Positions 24,192 through 32,725 of a stretch of DNA of 64,000 nt are shown one piece after another (position 1 is the stretch's first letter; every line of letters starts with the position of its first letter). Location: NCBI RefSeq assembly GCF_017876515.1, contig NZ_JAGIOC010000001.1, forward strand, positions 496,001-560,000, given 5' to 3'. Both the position numbers and the translations under genes were made by a program. A model generated the notes under the pieces. That model ran no database searches. It was not told the origin of the DNA and saw only the letters and a list, made by a program, of their open reading frames with translations. Origin of the DNA: Brachybacterium fresconis. GTDB lineage: Bacteria > Actinomycetota > Actinomycetes > Actinomycetales > Dermabacteraceae.

Positions 24192-25252
24192 CGCGTCCCC
24201 CCGCTCGCCCCACCCTCAAGGACGTCGCCTCGGCCGCGAATGTGTCGATCTCGACCGTCTCCTACGCTCTGAACGATCAGTCCCAAGTGCGGCTCGCCGC
24301 AGATACGCGCGCCAGGGTCCGACGCATCGCGAAGGACCTCGGCTACACACCGAACGGCATCGCCCGTTCGCTGCGGGCCCGCTCGAGCCGCACCGCGGGC
24401 GTGGTGATCAGCAAACCGTTGACCAACCCGCGGTACGCCGCCATCGTCCAGGGAATCGGCACCGCTCTGACCGAGCTCGGTTTCCGCATGTCGGTGCTTC
24501 CGGACGTCACCGGGGAGTCGTTCCTCGCGGACTGCCGCAGCGGGGTGCTGGACGGTCTGGTCTTCGTGGGACACGACGATGTAGAGCTCCCGTCCTCGCT
24601 GGCAGCGGCCGCCGCCGACGGCTCCTCCCCACTGGTGACGATCGACTGTGGGGCGCCGGAGGCGGACGCGACGTACTCGAGCGTCGATTTCGCCTACGAG
24701 CGCGGAGCAGAGGGGATGATCCGGCGTCTCGCCGAGCAGGGGATCACCACGATCCTGCACCTGCGTCCCGAGGTCCCTTCACGGGCGGAGCGGCAGCGCC
24801 AGGCAGCCATGATGCGTGTCCTGGGCGAGGTGGACGGCATCACGCTCCGGGTGATCAGCACCGGGCTGCGCGATGAAGATCTGCGACAGGTCGAGCGCTC
24901 GCCCGAGGCGATCGAGCCCTATCTCCGCACGAAGACCGCACGGCTGGCGTCGGCGCTGGAGTCGGTGGAGAGCGCCCCCGAGCGGACCGCTGTGCTGTGC
25001 TCCTGGGGCGCCGACGTCGAAGCGGCGCTCTCCGTTGCGCGCACCCGAGCGCCGGGGGTGACCATCGCGTCTCTTGCGGCAGGCGTGCCCCGGGTGGAGC
25101 TGTGGGACGAGCTGGTGTACTCCAGCCTGCCACTGGTCGACGCCGGGCACCGCGCAGCACACCTCCTCGCAGCGGTGCTGAGCCACGACCCGATCTACGA
25201 GCACGTGCTGCTGGAGCCCGTGCTCACGCCACCGGCCGCCCCTCGTCGCTGA
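24188..25252 (+). CDS. LacI family regulator
   Basis: This 354-residue repressor has the LacI HTH (TLKDVASAANVSISTVSYALND, residues about 9-30) and hinge helix (ARSLRARSSRTAGVV), followed by a periplasmic-binding-like sugar domain. The start overlaps the transporter stop by 4 bp. It likely binds the TCAAACGTTTGA palindrome upstream of the transporter and controls the transporter, itself and the sulfatase that follows 53 bases later. Confidence 0.92.
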   Translation: MTRPPARPTLKDVASAANVSISTVSYALNDQSQVRLAADTRARVRRIAKDLGYTPNGIARSLRARSSRTAGVVISKPLTNPRYAAIVQGIGTALTELGFRMSVLPDVTGESFLADCRSGVLDGLVFVGHDDVELPSSLAAAAADGSSPLVTIDCGAPEADATYSSVDFAYERGAEGMIRRLAEQGITTILHLRPEVPSRAERQRQAAMMRVLGEVDGITLRVISTGLRDEDLRQVERSPEAIEPYLRTKTARLASALESVESAPERTAVLCSWGADVEAALSVARTRAPGVTIASLAAGVPRVELWDELVYSSLPLVDAGHRAAHLLAAVLSHDPIYEHVLLEPVLTPPAAPRR

Positions 25253-25305
25253 GCCCGCAACCGCGCCTCACGCCTCCCTCCTGGCTCCCTTCCGAAAGGA
25301 CCCTC

Positions 25306-26820
25306 ATGACCCGTCCGAACATCGTGTTCGTCATGTCCGACGACCACGCCGCCCACGCGATCTCCGCCTACGGCAGCCGCGTCAACAGCACGCCCCACCT
25401 CGACCGGATCGCGCAGGAGGGCACCCGCATGGATGCGGTCTTCTGCACCAACTCGATCTGCAGCCCGTCCCGGGCCTCGATCCTCACCGGCACCTACAGT
25501 CATATCAATGGGGTCTCCTCGATCTGGACCGAGATGGATTACCGCGTGCCCACCTTCGTAGACTGCCTGCACGATGCGGGATACCGCACGGCCCTCTTCG
25601 GCAAGTGGCACCTGGGCGAGCACGGCGCCTCTCGTCCTCGCGGGTTCGATGAGTGGAAGATCTTCCCCGGTCAAGGCGACTACGTCGACCCGGAGATGAT
25701 CGACGAGAGCGGCTCTTCGACGGTCGAGGGGTATGCGACGGACATCGTCACGGATCTCGCGATCGACTGGCTGGACGAGCAGGCCGACGACGGGCAGCCG
25801 TTCTGCATGATGGTCCATCACAAGGCCCCGCACCGCCCCTGGGTCCCGGACGAGAAGCACGCCCATCTGTACGCCGACGGCTCGATCCCCGAGCCGGAGA
25901 CCTTCTTCGATGACCTCGAGTCGCGCTCTCAGGCTGTGCGCGGCGTGCACATGACCATCGCCGACGACATGGGCGCCGATGATCTCAAGAGCGAGGTGCC
26001 CGAGCATCTGCGCGGCGAGGAGAACCGCGAAGCGCGCATGCGGTGGAAGTATCAGATCTATATGCGCGATTACCTTCAGTGCATCCAGTCGATCGACGAC
26101 AACGTGGGCCGCCTCCTCGACCATCTCGATGAGAAGGGTCTGCGGGAGAACACCGTCGTCGTGTACACCTCGGACCAGGGATTCTTCCTCGGCGACCACG
26201 GCTGGTTCGACAAGCGCCTGATGTTCGACCAGTCCCTGCAGATGCCGATGCTGATCCGCTGGCCGGCCGAGATCGAGGCCGGCTCCCGCTGCGAGGCGAT
26301 CATCACCAACGTCGACTTCGCCGCCACTTTCCTGGATATGTGCGGTCTCGATGCCGCTGAGGCACTACCCACCTCGCAGGGGCGGAGCTTCCGCCCGCTT
26401 CTGCGCGGCGAGCAGATCGAGGACTGGCCCGACGCCGCCTACTACCGCTACTGGGAGCACGACGACCCGATCCACCACGCCCCCGCGCACTACGGGATCC
26501 GCACCAAAGATCACAAGCTCATCCACTATTTCGGTGCGGGCCTCGGCGTGCCGGGCGCCTCGCAGAGGGTCTTCCCCTCCGAATGGGAGCTGTACGACCT
26601 CGCTGCGGATCCCACGGAGGTGAACAACGTCGCGGACGACCCCGCCTACGCGAGCGCGCGCGCTGAGTTGGAACAGAAGCTCGCCGAGTACCAGGCGCAC
26701 TATGCGGATGAGCCGTATCGCGGGGAGGGCACCCCGCACCCTGAGTGGGGCCCGTACGACGAGGAGGTCTTCGCACGGGTGCGGGAGTACGTCGCACAGA
26801 TCGACGCGACCAGTCGCTGA
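25306..26820 (+). CDS. Cys-type sulfatase (S1 family), cytoplasmic
   Basis: The 504-residue sulfatase begins RPNIVFVMSDDHAAHAIS, with the paired Asp metal ligands. Cys52 in SICSPSRASILTG (CxPxR) is the formylglycine site. KWHLGEHG and the TSDQGFFLGDHGWFDKR metal loop are also present. There is no signal peptide. Its sequence is closer to common iduronate-sulfatase-like enzymes than to the two long cassette sulfatases. CGAAAGGA before the ATG is the ribosome binding site. With the GPH transporter and LacI gene it forms a third sulfatase unit; the probable substrate is a sulfated sugar. Confidence 0.93.
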   Translation: MTRPNIVFVMSDDHAAHAISAYGSRVNSTPHLDRIAQEGTRMDAVFCTNSICSPSRASILTGTYSHINGVSSIWTEMDYRVPTFVDCLHDAGYRTALFGKWHLGEHGASRPRGFDEWKIFPGQGDYVDPEMIDESGSSTVEGYATDIVTDLAIDWLDEQADDGQPFCMMVHHKAPHRPWVPDEKHAHLYADGSIPEPETFFDDLESRSQAVRGVHMTIADDMGADDLKSEVPEHLRGEENREARMRWKYQIYMRDYLQCIQSIDDNVGRLLDHLDEKGLRENTVVVYTSDQGFFLGDHGWFDKRLMFDQSLQMPMLIRWPAEIEAGSRCEAIITNVDFAATFLDMCGLDAAEALPTSQGRSFRPLLRGEQIEDWPDAAYYRYWEHDDPIHHAPAHYGIRTKDHKLIHYFGAGLGVPGASQRVFPSEWELYDLAADPTEVNNVADDPAYASARAELEQKLAEYQAHYADEPYRGEGTPHPEWGPYDEEVFARVREYVAQIDATSR

Positions 26821-26834
26821 CACCTGGACAACGT

Positions 26835-26869
26835 CGAGCCCGGCGAGGGCCTCTCCCTCGCCGGGCTCG
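26835..26869. terminator. Bidirectional terminator between convergent sulfatase genes
   Basis: A perfect 15-bp stem (26835-26849 with 26855-26869) closes a 5-nt loop in the 62-base gap between the two convergent sulfatase genes. Confidence 0.8.
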
Positions 26870-26882
26870 CGCATCGACATGC

Positions 26883-28640
26883 TCAGGCGCTTACGAGCGC
26901 CTCTCCGACTCGCCGCAGCTGATCGACGCTGATCGCACCGTGTGCCGCCAGGTCGTACAAGCTCATGCCCGGCGGCACGGAGACGGCCTCCGTCGCCATG
27001 ACGGACGACGCCTCGGCCTCGAGGGCAGCCCGGCCGCGGGTGGTGCCGGCCAGGTCGAGCAACGGTCCGGTCAGCAGGCCAGCGGCGGGCAGATCCTCGA
27101 GCCTAGGCATCGGTACGGCCATGTCCTGGACGCGTCCGGCATGCCGTCGCACAAGCAAGTGCTCCGGGGACACCTCTCCCTCGGCGGGCAGCCCGAGCCG
27201 TTCGAACTGGCTTCGGGGCGCCTCATTCGAGCGCATCGCCTCAACCAGCATCTTCGTCATTCGCAACTCCACCTCGTCATCTTGGAGGGGGTCGAGCTGT
27301 TCGGGATCTGCCTCGAGGTCAAACAGCACGCTGCCGTGCTGCCACGAGTTCATCCAGCCGCCTTGGGCCTCGACCCGGATCGTGCGCAACCCCTTGGTAA
27401 ACGTAAAGGGCTCGGCGGGAATCCAGTCCTGGAGCTCCGCCGGGCTGAAGCGCGAGCGCATGTGCGTGGGCATCAGCGTGAACTCCTCCAGCGGTCCGTT
27501 CTCCGGCGCTGAGGCGGACCGCATGTAGACGTACCGTCCATCCGTGATGTTGACGTGGCCACCATAGATCCCGAAGAGCGCCGGACGCGTCGTGCCCGCG
27601 GAGGCGTCTGACGGGGCGACGCCGAGGTCCGTGCCCTGCATGTCAGGCGTCGGCTCGATGCCGAAGTAGCGCAGCAGGGTCGGCGCGATGTCGATTGTCT
27701 GCGCGAGGTCGCCGCGACGGATGTCCGCGGCACCGCTGCGTGGATCCCACAGGAACATCGGCAGGTGCACCAGCTCGTTGAACCACGGCTGCACGGACTT
27801 CGCCCACCAGCCGTGCTCCCCGAGCAGGAAGCCGTGATCAGTGTTGACGATCAGCATTGTGTCATCCCACAGACCCTGCTCGTCCATCGCGTCGAGCACC
27901 CGACCCAGCGAGCGGTCGCACATGATCACCAGCGCCGCGTACTCCCGGCGCGCATGCTCGACCTGTGCCTCAGGCTGCGTGACCTTCTGATATCCGGGCC
28001 AGTCGAACTCGGGACCGTCGTATTCATGGGGGTAGAGGTCCTTGTAGTGCTGATGGGTAAAGAACGGTTCGTGTGGGTCGAACAGCTCGATCTGCACCAT
28101 CCAGTCGTCCGTCGCCGCGTTCGTCTCGACGAAGTGCAGGCCGGCGTCCACCGTGCGGGTCTGAGAGTGCTCGGATTCGGTGGGCATGTAGCTGCGGTTC
28201 ACGCGGTCCTGGTGGACCATCTGCTGCCCTAGCGGGGTGTCGCGCGCATCGGAGGCGACGACGCCCTTCCACGGATCACCCTCCTGCCCGCGAAAGAACT
28301 CCCAGGTCGAGTAACGGGTGTGGTACGTCGCCCCTCCGTCTTCCCAGTAGTGTGGATGGTCGGAGGCGAGGTGGGTGTGGATGCCGTGTTCTTTGAGGAT
28401 CTGAGGCATCGAGTCGTCGAAAGGTTCGAGGGGACCCCAGGAGCGGTGCAGGAAGTTGTAGCGCCCGGTGTGCATCTCTCGTCGTGCGGGCATGCACGGC
28501 ATCGAGCCTGCGTAGAAGTTGTCGAAGGTGACGACCTTTTCGGCGAGCCGTGCGAAGTTCGGCGCTTCGACGATCGTGTCGCGATACTGCTCGAGCATGT
28601 GTCGATTGAGGCTGTCGAACATCAAGATGATGGCCTTCAT
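26883..28640 (-). CDS. Cys-type sulfatase, cytoplasmic (cassette 2)
   Basis: The 585-residue protein is a paralogue of the sulfatase at 10560-12338. It shares the N-terminal layout (MFDSLNRHMLEQY), Cys49 in SMPCMPARREMHTGR, the same YNFLHRSWGPLEPFDDS segment, NTDHGFLLGEHGWWAKS and a C-terminal extension of about 95 residues. The extension is the least conserved part between the two. No signal peptide is present. The start at 28640 follows AAGGAGAG; the frame is open upstream but lacks a better start. It lies 35 bases downstream of a PadR gene. Confidence 0.93.
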   Translation of the reverse strand: MKAIILMFDSLNRHMLEQYRDTIVEAPNFARLAEKVVTFDNFYAGSMPCMPARREMHTGRYNFLHRSWGPLEPFDDSMPQILKEHGIHTHLASDHPHYWEDGGATYHTRYSTWEFFRGQEGDPWKGVVASDARDTPLGQQMVHQDRVNRSYMPTESEHSQTRTVDAGLHFVETNAATDDWMVQIELFDPHEPFFTHQHYKDLYPHEYDGPEFDWPGYQKVTQPEAQVEHARREYAALVIMCDRSLGRVLDAMDEQGLWDDTMLIVNTDHGFLLGEHGWWAKSVQPWFNELVHLPMFLWDPRSGAADIRRGDLAQTIDIAPTLLRYFGIEPTPDMQGTDLGVAPSDASAGTTRPALFGIYGGHVNITDGRYVYMRSASAPENGPLEEFTLMPTHMRSRFSPAELQDWIPAEPFTFTKGLRTIRVEAQGGWMNSWQHGSVLFDLEADPEQLDPLQDDEVELRMTKMLVEAMRSNEAPRSQFERLGLPAEGEVSPEHLLVRRHAGRVQDMAVPMPRLEDLPAAGLLTGPLLDLAGTTRGRAALEAEASSVMATEAVSVPPGMSLYDLAAHGAISVDQLRRVGEALVSA

Positions 28641-28675
28641 TTGGCTCTCCTTCGTCCAGTGGCGGCGGGCGATGA

Positions 28676-29287
28676 TCAGGCGTCGCCGGGGGGTTGCGCG
28701 AACCCGAGGGCGGGTCGGCGCGGCATGGTCTCGGGCGCGTCGAGGAGCTCTCGACGCAGGGTCGCGACGGAGTCGATGTGGGCGTCCATCGCGGCCGCAC
28801 CGTTGTTGTGGGCCCATTCGCCGACAATGTCCGAGAGCTCGTCGTCGAAGGGCAGCACCGGCGTGAGTTCGAGGCCGCGGTCGCGGTGGCGATACTTGGC
28901 AACCTCCCGTGCCCGCGCATCAAGCTCAGTGTCGAGCAGCAGGATCAGCTCGTCCCGGGACATGAAGCCTGCGAACGCGAGTCGCGCCGACAGCTCCGGG
29001 TCGACGTGCCGGGAAGGTGGGGGGTATGGACCCGTGAGCCAGTCGAGGAAGACGGTCGCGCCCTCCTCGGTGAGAAAGTACCGCTTGGCGTCCGTGGCGC
29101 CGGGGCGTGGCTCCAGCTCGTGGAGTGCCCATCCGTTGCGCTCCATGGTCGCCAAGGAGCGGTAGACCTGACTCATCTGGGTGTTCGACCGCAGGAAACG
29201 GCCGTGGGTGTCCATGTACTTCTTCAGGTCGTAGCCGGTGCGTGGATGCATCGCCAGCACCCCGAGCAGCAGATGCTCTAGCTTCAT
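28676..29287 (-). CDS. PadR family regulator (cassette 2)
   Basis: The 203-residue protein starts LEHLLLGVLAMHPRTGYDL, followed by a winged helix (residues about 1-85, with MSQVYRSLATMERNGWAL) and a helical C-terminal part, the same plan as the PadR at 9928. It lies 35 bases before a sulfatase gene on the same strand and is divergent from an MFS gene. Two palindromic sites sit in the 245-base space between it and the MFS gene, so it probably controls both directions. Confidence 0.92.
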   Translation of the reverse strand: MKLEHLLLGVLAMHPRTGYDLKKYMDTHGRFLRSNTQMSQVYRSLATMERNGWALHELEPRPGATDAKRYFLTEEGATVFLDWLTGPYPPPSRHVDPELSARLAFAGFMSRDELILLLDTELDARAREVAKYRHRDRGLELTPVLPFDDELSDIVGEWAHNNGAAAMDAHIDSVATLRRELLDAPETMPRRPALGFAQPPGDA

Positions 29288-29318
29288 TGCCTACCTCCTC
29301 CATGAGAACCCAAGAACC

Positions 29319-29334
29319 ATGACACATGTGCCAT
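29319..29334. promoter_or_regulatory. PadR-type operator, regulator-proximal site
   Basis: ATGACACATGTGCCAT is a near-perfect 16-bp palindrome (7 of 8 arm positions match) of the ATG-N-CA-type form described for PadR operators. It lies 32 bases upstream of the PadR start. Confidence 0.65.
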
Positions 29335-29433
29335 GCATCCGCAAGCCGCCGCATGGCCGCCACCGTCACGGACAGGCGCGCCGGACGCGCTTGACCAAGC
29401 ATTCGCTTTGTGTCATCGTTTTCGCCAATCGGT

Positions 29434-29449
29434 ATGACTCAAGTGTCAT
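29434..29449. promoter_or_regulatory. PadR-type operator, transporter-proximal site
   Basis: ATGACTCAAGTGTCAT repeats the half-sites ATGAC and GTGTCAT of the site at 29319. A further lone half-site GTGTCAT lies at 29410-29416. The pair of sites flanks the promoter space of the divergent MFS gene. Confidence 0.6.
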
Positions 29450-29532
29450 GGAATCGTCGAGCGCAGGCGCTCACCCTCCATGCTTCGCGCCGACATTCCC
29501 TCCCACGCCTGACGACGACGACAGGAGCTCCT

Positions 29533-30891
29533 ATGGCCCATTCCGCCCCGACCTCACCACCGGTCGCTGCCCCGCCCTCCGGTAGTGAAAGGACCGTCCC
29601 CCACCGCTGGCGCAACCTCGCCACCCTCACCGGGTCCACCGCCGTGGATAGCACCGAGGGCAGCATCACCGGCACACTTTTCCCGAGCATCGCCACCGCA
29701 CTCGGCCTGAACAGTAGTCATCTCGGCACGATGACCGCACTCGGCAAACTCGCCTCAGCCCCGGCGGGTCCACTATGGACCTGGCTGGCCTCCATTACCT
29801 CGCGCAAGAGCGTCTTGGTAATCACTTCGCTCCTCGGCGGCGCGTTCGGCGTCGCGTCTGCCTTCAGCCAGGGCTACGTCGCGCTGCTGGTGCTAAACGT
29901 CCTGATGGCGGCGTCCCTCGTTGGCGGCTCGCCCGTCGGTAACGCGCTGATCCTGGACTCCTTTTCCGACAAAGACCGGGCACGCGCAGTCTCCTACTTC
30001 TACGGCGCGGTCAACGGCATCACATCCCTCATCGGGCCTCTGATCGGCCTGTTCACCCGATCCGACGAAGGATGGCGCTACGGCCTGATGACGATGGGCG
30101 CCATCGCGATCGCAGCGGGACTGGCCCAATGGGCCCTCATCAAGGACCCGGGCGTCGGAGCCTCCGAGCTGGAGTTCGCCGACCTCTCAGCCTCCCGTCG
30201 CCCACCGGAAAAGACCTCGATCGCTTCGATCCTGAGCCTGTTCAAAGTACGTAGCTACTCGATCATGATGCTCTCGCGCCTGCTGTCGGGGCACCTGCTC
30301 ATCTCCGTCTTCGGCGTGACGTTCCTTGTCAATGAGCGCGGCTTCACCAACGCCACCGCAGCAATAGTGCTCGCCCCCTTCGGCATCGGCTATCTCGTCG
30401 GCACTCTCGGCGGTGGCGCTCTGGTCGGTTGGCTCGACCGCAAGATGCCCGACCGCGGACGAATCTGGTATATTCAGGCAGCGCAGCTTGGCTTCGCAGT
30501 GGCTGCGCTCATCGCATCGCAGTTCGACCTCGGTAGCATCGGTTTCTACTCCGTGCTGTGGGCCTTCATGGGAGCAGCCCAAGGACTGAACCCGCCGGTA
30601 AACAGGCCGATCGTCGCTTCGGTCATCCCTCCCCAAAGGCGTGGCCAGGCGATGGCCGTGTTCATCACAGTCTTCGAGACGATCGGCTGGGCAGTCTTCT
30701 CGATCGGAGCCGGCCAGCTCGCCACCACGTACAGCATCCAGACCGTGTTCCTCTGGGTCCTCGTCGTCCTGATGATCGTCAATGCACTGGTTCTCGGTCT
30801 GCTGCACTTCACTTACCCGAGGGATGTCGCGGCCGCACGTGCCGAACGAGAGCGCGAGCGCACCGCCGCACTGACAGACAACGCGACGTGA
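29533..30891 (+). CDS. MFS transporter (cassette 2)
   Basis: The 452-residue protein has 12 predicted hydrophobic segments and is a paralogue of the transporter at 12488-13831, with the shared FGIGYLVGTLGGG, LNPPVNRPIVASVIPP and TYPRDVA motifs. It begins at ATG 29533 after CAGGAG. It is divergent from the PadR-sulfatase pair and separated by the operator region. Its role is probably import of the substrate for the neighbouring sulfatase. In cassette 1 the transporter instead follows the sulfatase, so the modules have been rearranged. Confidence 0.9.
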   Translation: MAHSAPTSPPVAAPPSGSERTVPHRWRNLATLTGSTAVDSTEGSITGTLFPSIATALGLNSSHLGTMTALGKLASAPAGPLWTWLASITSRKSVLVITSLLGGAFGVASAFSQGYVALLVLNVLMAASLVGGSPVGNALILDSFSDKDRARAVSYFYGAVNGITSLIGPLIGLFTRSDEGWRYGLMTMGAIAIAAGLAQWALIKDPGVGASELEFADLSASRRPPEKTSIASILSLFKVRSYSIMMLSRLLSGHLLISVFGVTFLVNERGFTNATAAIVLAPFGIGYLVGTLGGGALVGWLDRKMPDRGRIWYIQAAQLGFAVAALIASQFDLGSIGFYSVLWAFMGAAQGLNPPVNRPIVASVIPPQRRGQAMAVFITVFETIGWAVFSIGAGQLATTYSIQTVFLWVLVVLMIVNALVLGLLHFTYPRDVAAARAERERERTAALTDNAT

Positions 30892-31159
30892 CCGTGGGGC
30901 AAACCATCTGCGATGAAGCAGCACGACTGATCTTCAACTCGCATAACGGTCCGGCTGACCCCAACGATCTGAAGTTCCGTGATCTATCAGGGCGAGCAAA
31001 GCCAGCCACTGACGCGAGCGCTGGCGTGTAAGAACATTCTGCTCAGTGCAGGGCGGGCAGCGCACCACCGCCGCTCCCCGCCTCCTCATCTCCGCTGTCG
31101 GATCTCCCGCCCACTGGTGACGCTGCGTATCCGGCATCCCAGAGACTGAGGAAGCATCA
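30892..31159. other. Intergenic stretch with no gene seen
   Basis: No convincing coding sequence is visible between the MFS stop and the short truncated ORF at 31160. Together with the insertion-sequence relic it marks the right boundary of the sulfatase island. Confidence 0.4.
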
Positions 31160-31267
31160 ATGAGCAGCTCGAGCAACTACCAGGCCCTCACCGGCTCCGG
31201 TCAAGTCCCGGGTAGTGGTGTAGCGGTGTTTTCCTTCGATGTTCCGGGGGTAGGGGTCAGGCGGTGA
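31160..31267 (+). pseudogene. Gene start interrupted by an IS256-type element
   Basis: GAGGAAG followed by ATG at 31160 opens a frame reading MSSSSNYQALTGS, then runs into the end of an insertion sequence at about 31199. The 35-codon ORF ends at 31267 inside the element. The native protein was cut off after about 13 residues and cannot be identified. Confidence 0.4.
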
Positions 31268-31412
31268 GGGTGTCCAGGCGGTCTGCAGGGGTCACCTCCT
31301 GATGGTCGGGGCTGGCGGCGACCAGGAGGAGCTGGGAGCGGCGGAGGACGTCGAGACCGAGGTAGCGGCGTCCCTCTAACCATTCATCGGTCTGCTCGGC
31401 CAGGACCACGCC
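31199..31412 (-). mobile_element. IS256-family transposase end relic
   Basis: On the minus strand, codons ending at 31257 encode the C-terminus of an IS256 (mutator-type) transposase: VLAEQTDEWLEGRRYLGLDVL and a tail ending RLDTLTA. The sequence after the stop ends at about 31199 in GGTCAAGTCCCGGGTAGTGG, which looks like the element's terminal repeat. The catalytic DDE part is absent, and the frame breaks upstream near 31412. No other end is seen, so it is an old remnant. Confidence 0.7.
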
Positions 31413-31546
31413 GCCACATCTCGGTACGAATGCGGTCGGTCCAGAACCGGGTCGGTTCGATCAGCTGGATGTAGCGTCCTGTCACGGGTTGCGGTTTCGG
31501 TGGACACGGGTTGCATTCATAATCCCAGCGGACACAAGGTCGCGCA

Positions 31547-32725
31547 TCAGTCCCTATTCCTCTCTGCAAGGTGCAGGGAAAGCGACCTGGCGAGGGCAAC
31601 GCCGAAGGCACGGGCGCTGGCGTCGTCGACCTCGGCACCGTGGGCGTCCGCGTAGGGAAATTCGAACACGGCGTGCGTCCCGACGTCCACCCGGTCGGCG
31701 AGGAACGCGTCGAGAGAGGTCAGGGGAATGTCTCGGCCGTCGCGGCTGATGTAGTTCGCGGGGCCGTTCCAAGCGGTGCCGAAGGGCAGATCGTCGGCGC
31801 GCCGGTACGGCAGGGGGCCCGCGGCGGTCTCCTCCTCGAGAGCTGCGGCGAGCCGTTGCACCGCATCCCAGTTCTCGGCGCCCTCGGAGCCGACGAAGTA
31901 GCCGCGCTGATTCGTCGGGCCGGCCACGTTCGGGCAGTGCAGGTCGAGCACCGCGTCGAATCGTCCGGTGTCCTCGATGAGCTGCGAGATCGCGCGGGTC
32001 TCGGGGTACAGCCCGCCCTCGGGCCCGTAATCCCGGGCGTGGTCGTGAGGTGCTCGATTCTTGCCCTGGTCCCCGCGAGCGACACCGTCGACATCGACGA
32101 CGGGGACGACGACGAACTCGACGTGTTCCCTGAGCCAGTGCGCGTACTCGGCAACGCCCGAGAGTACCTCGGCCATCAAACCTTCCAGGACGTGGCTGGC
32201 CATCATCTCGCAGGCGTGATGGCGGCAGGTGAGGAGAACACGACGGTCCTGGGTGCCGTGCAGGTTCCCGAGGCGGAGGAGGTCCACACGGCGTCCTCGG
32301 TCCGAGCGAGTCAGCAATCCGCGTTCGAGGGCGGAGTGCGCGGCGTTCGCCGTGAGGAAGCGCTCGAGGTGCTCCGCGGTGTAGGACATCCCGAAGGACA
32401 GCCGCAGCTCGGCGGCGTGCTCCGGAACCGACAGGGTGAATTCGTCCCCGGTGACAGCGTCCGCTCCGAGCCATGTCCAGTGGCGCCCGCCGTCCTTGCT
32501 GACCGCTGGCCCGCGCACGCCGATCCCGGGACCGGCATCACGACGGACCTGCACGGTGAGGTCCCGGCCCGCCGCTCCGCGCACGCGGATGCACCAGTAG
32601 AACCAGTCTCCGAGCGTGTCGCGCAGGTCGGGGCGGAGCTCGATGCGATCTGCCCCGACGTGCTCGATGACCGCGTTGCCGCCGGGGAAATCCGTATCCA
32701 CCTGCACGGGCCGCTCTTCGTTCAT
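31547..32725 (-). CDS. M14-like zinc carboxypeptidase family protein
   Basis: The 392-residue protein has the metallopeptidase M14 zinc plan: His170 and Glu173 (CRHHACE, HxxE), His263 (VLDLHCPN) and a catalytic-type Glu355 (HAVFEFPYAD). A beta-rich N-terminal domain of about 120 residues precedes it, as in cytosolic-carboxypeptidase-type members. There is no signal peptide. It overlaps the upstream phosphodiesterase gene by 4 bp (ATGA) and ends the operon. It may cleave an amide or peptide bond in the imported compound; deacetylase-like activity is also possible. Confidence 0.85.
   Translation of the reverse strand: MNEERPVQVDTDFPGGNAVIEHVGADRIELRPDLRDTLGDWFYWCIRVRGAAGRDLTVQVRRDAGPGIGVRGPAVSKDGGRHWTWLGADAVTGDEFTLSVPEHAAELRLSFGMSYTAEHLERFLTANAAHSALERGLLTRSDRGRRVDLLRLGNLHGTQDRRVLLTCRHHACEMMASHVLEGLMAEVLSGVAEYAHWLREHVEFVVVPVVDVDGVARGDQGKNRAPHDHARDYGPEGGLYPETRAISQLIEDTGRFDAVLDLHCPNVAGPTNQRGYFVGSEGAENWDAVQRLAAALEEETAAGPLPYRRADDLPFGTAWNGPANYISRDGRDIPLTSLDAFLADRVDVGTHAVFEFPYADAHGAEVDDASARAFGVALARSLSLHLAERNRD

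Noticed and set aside
22733-25252. A fused frame covering the GPH transporter and LacI gene
   Set aside because: The transporter is clear in another frame, and the LacI gene starts at its own ATG with a 4-base overlap, so the long frame is an accident of open reading.
8741-31200. A matching repeat of the tRNA-Met 3' end as the right attachment site of the island
   Set aside because: I looked for a copy of the T-arm and acceptor sequence by eye and did not see one, so the island's right end remains only inferred from the IS256 relic.
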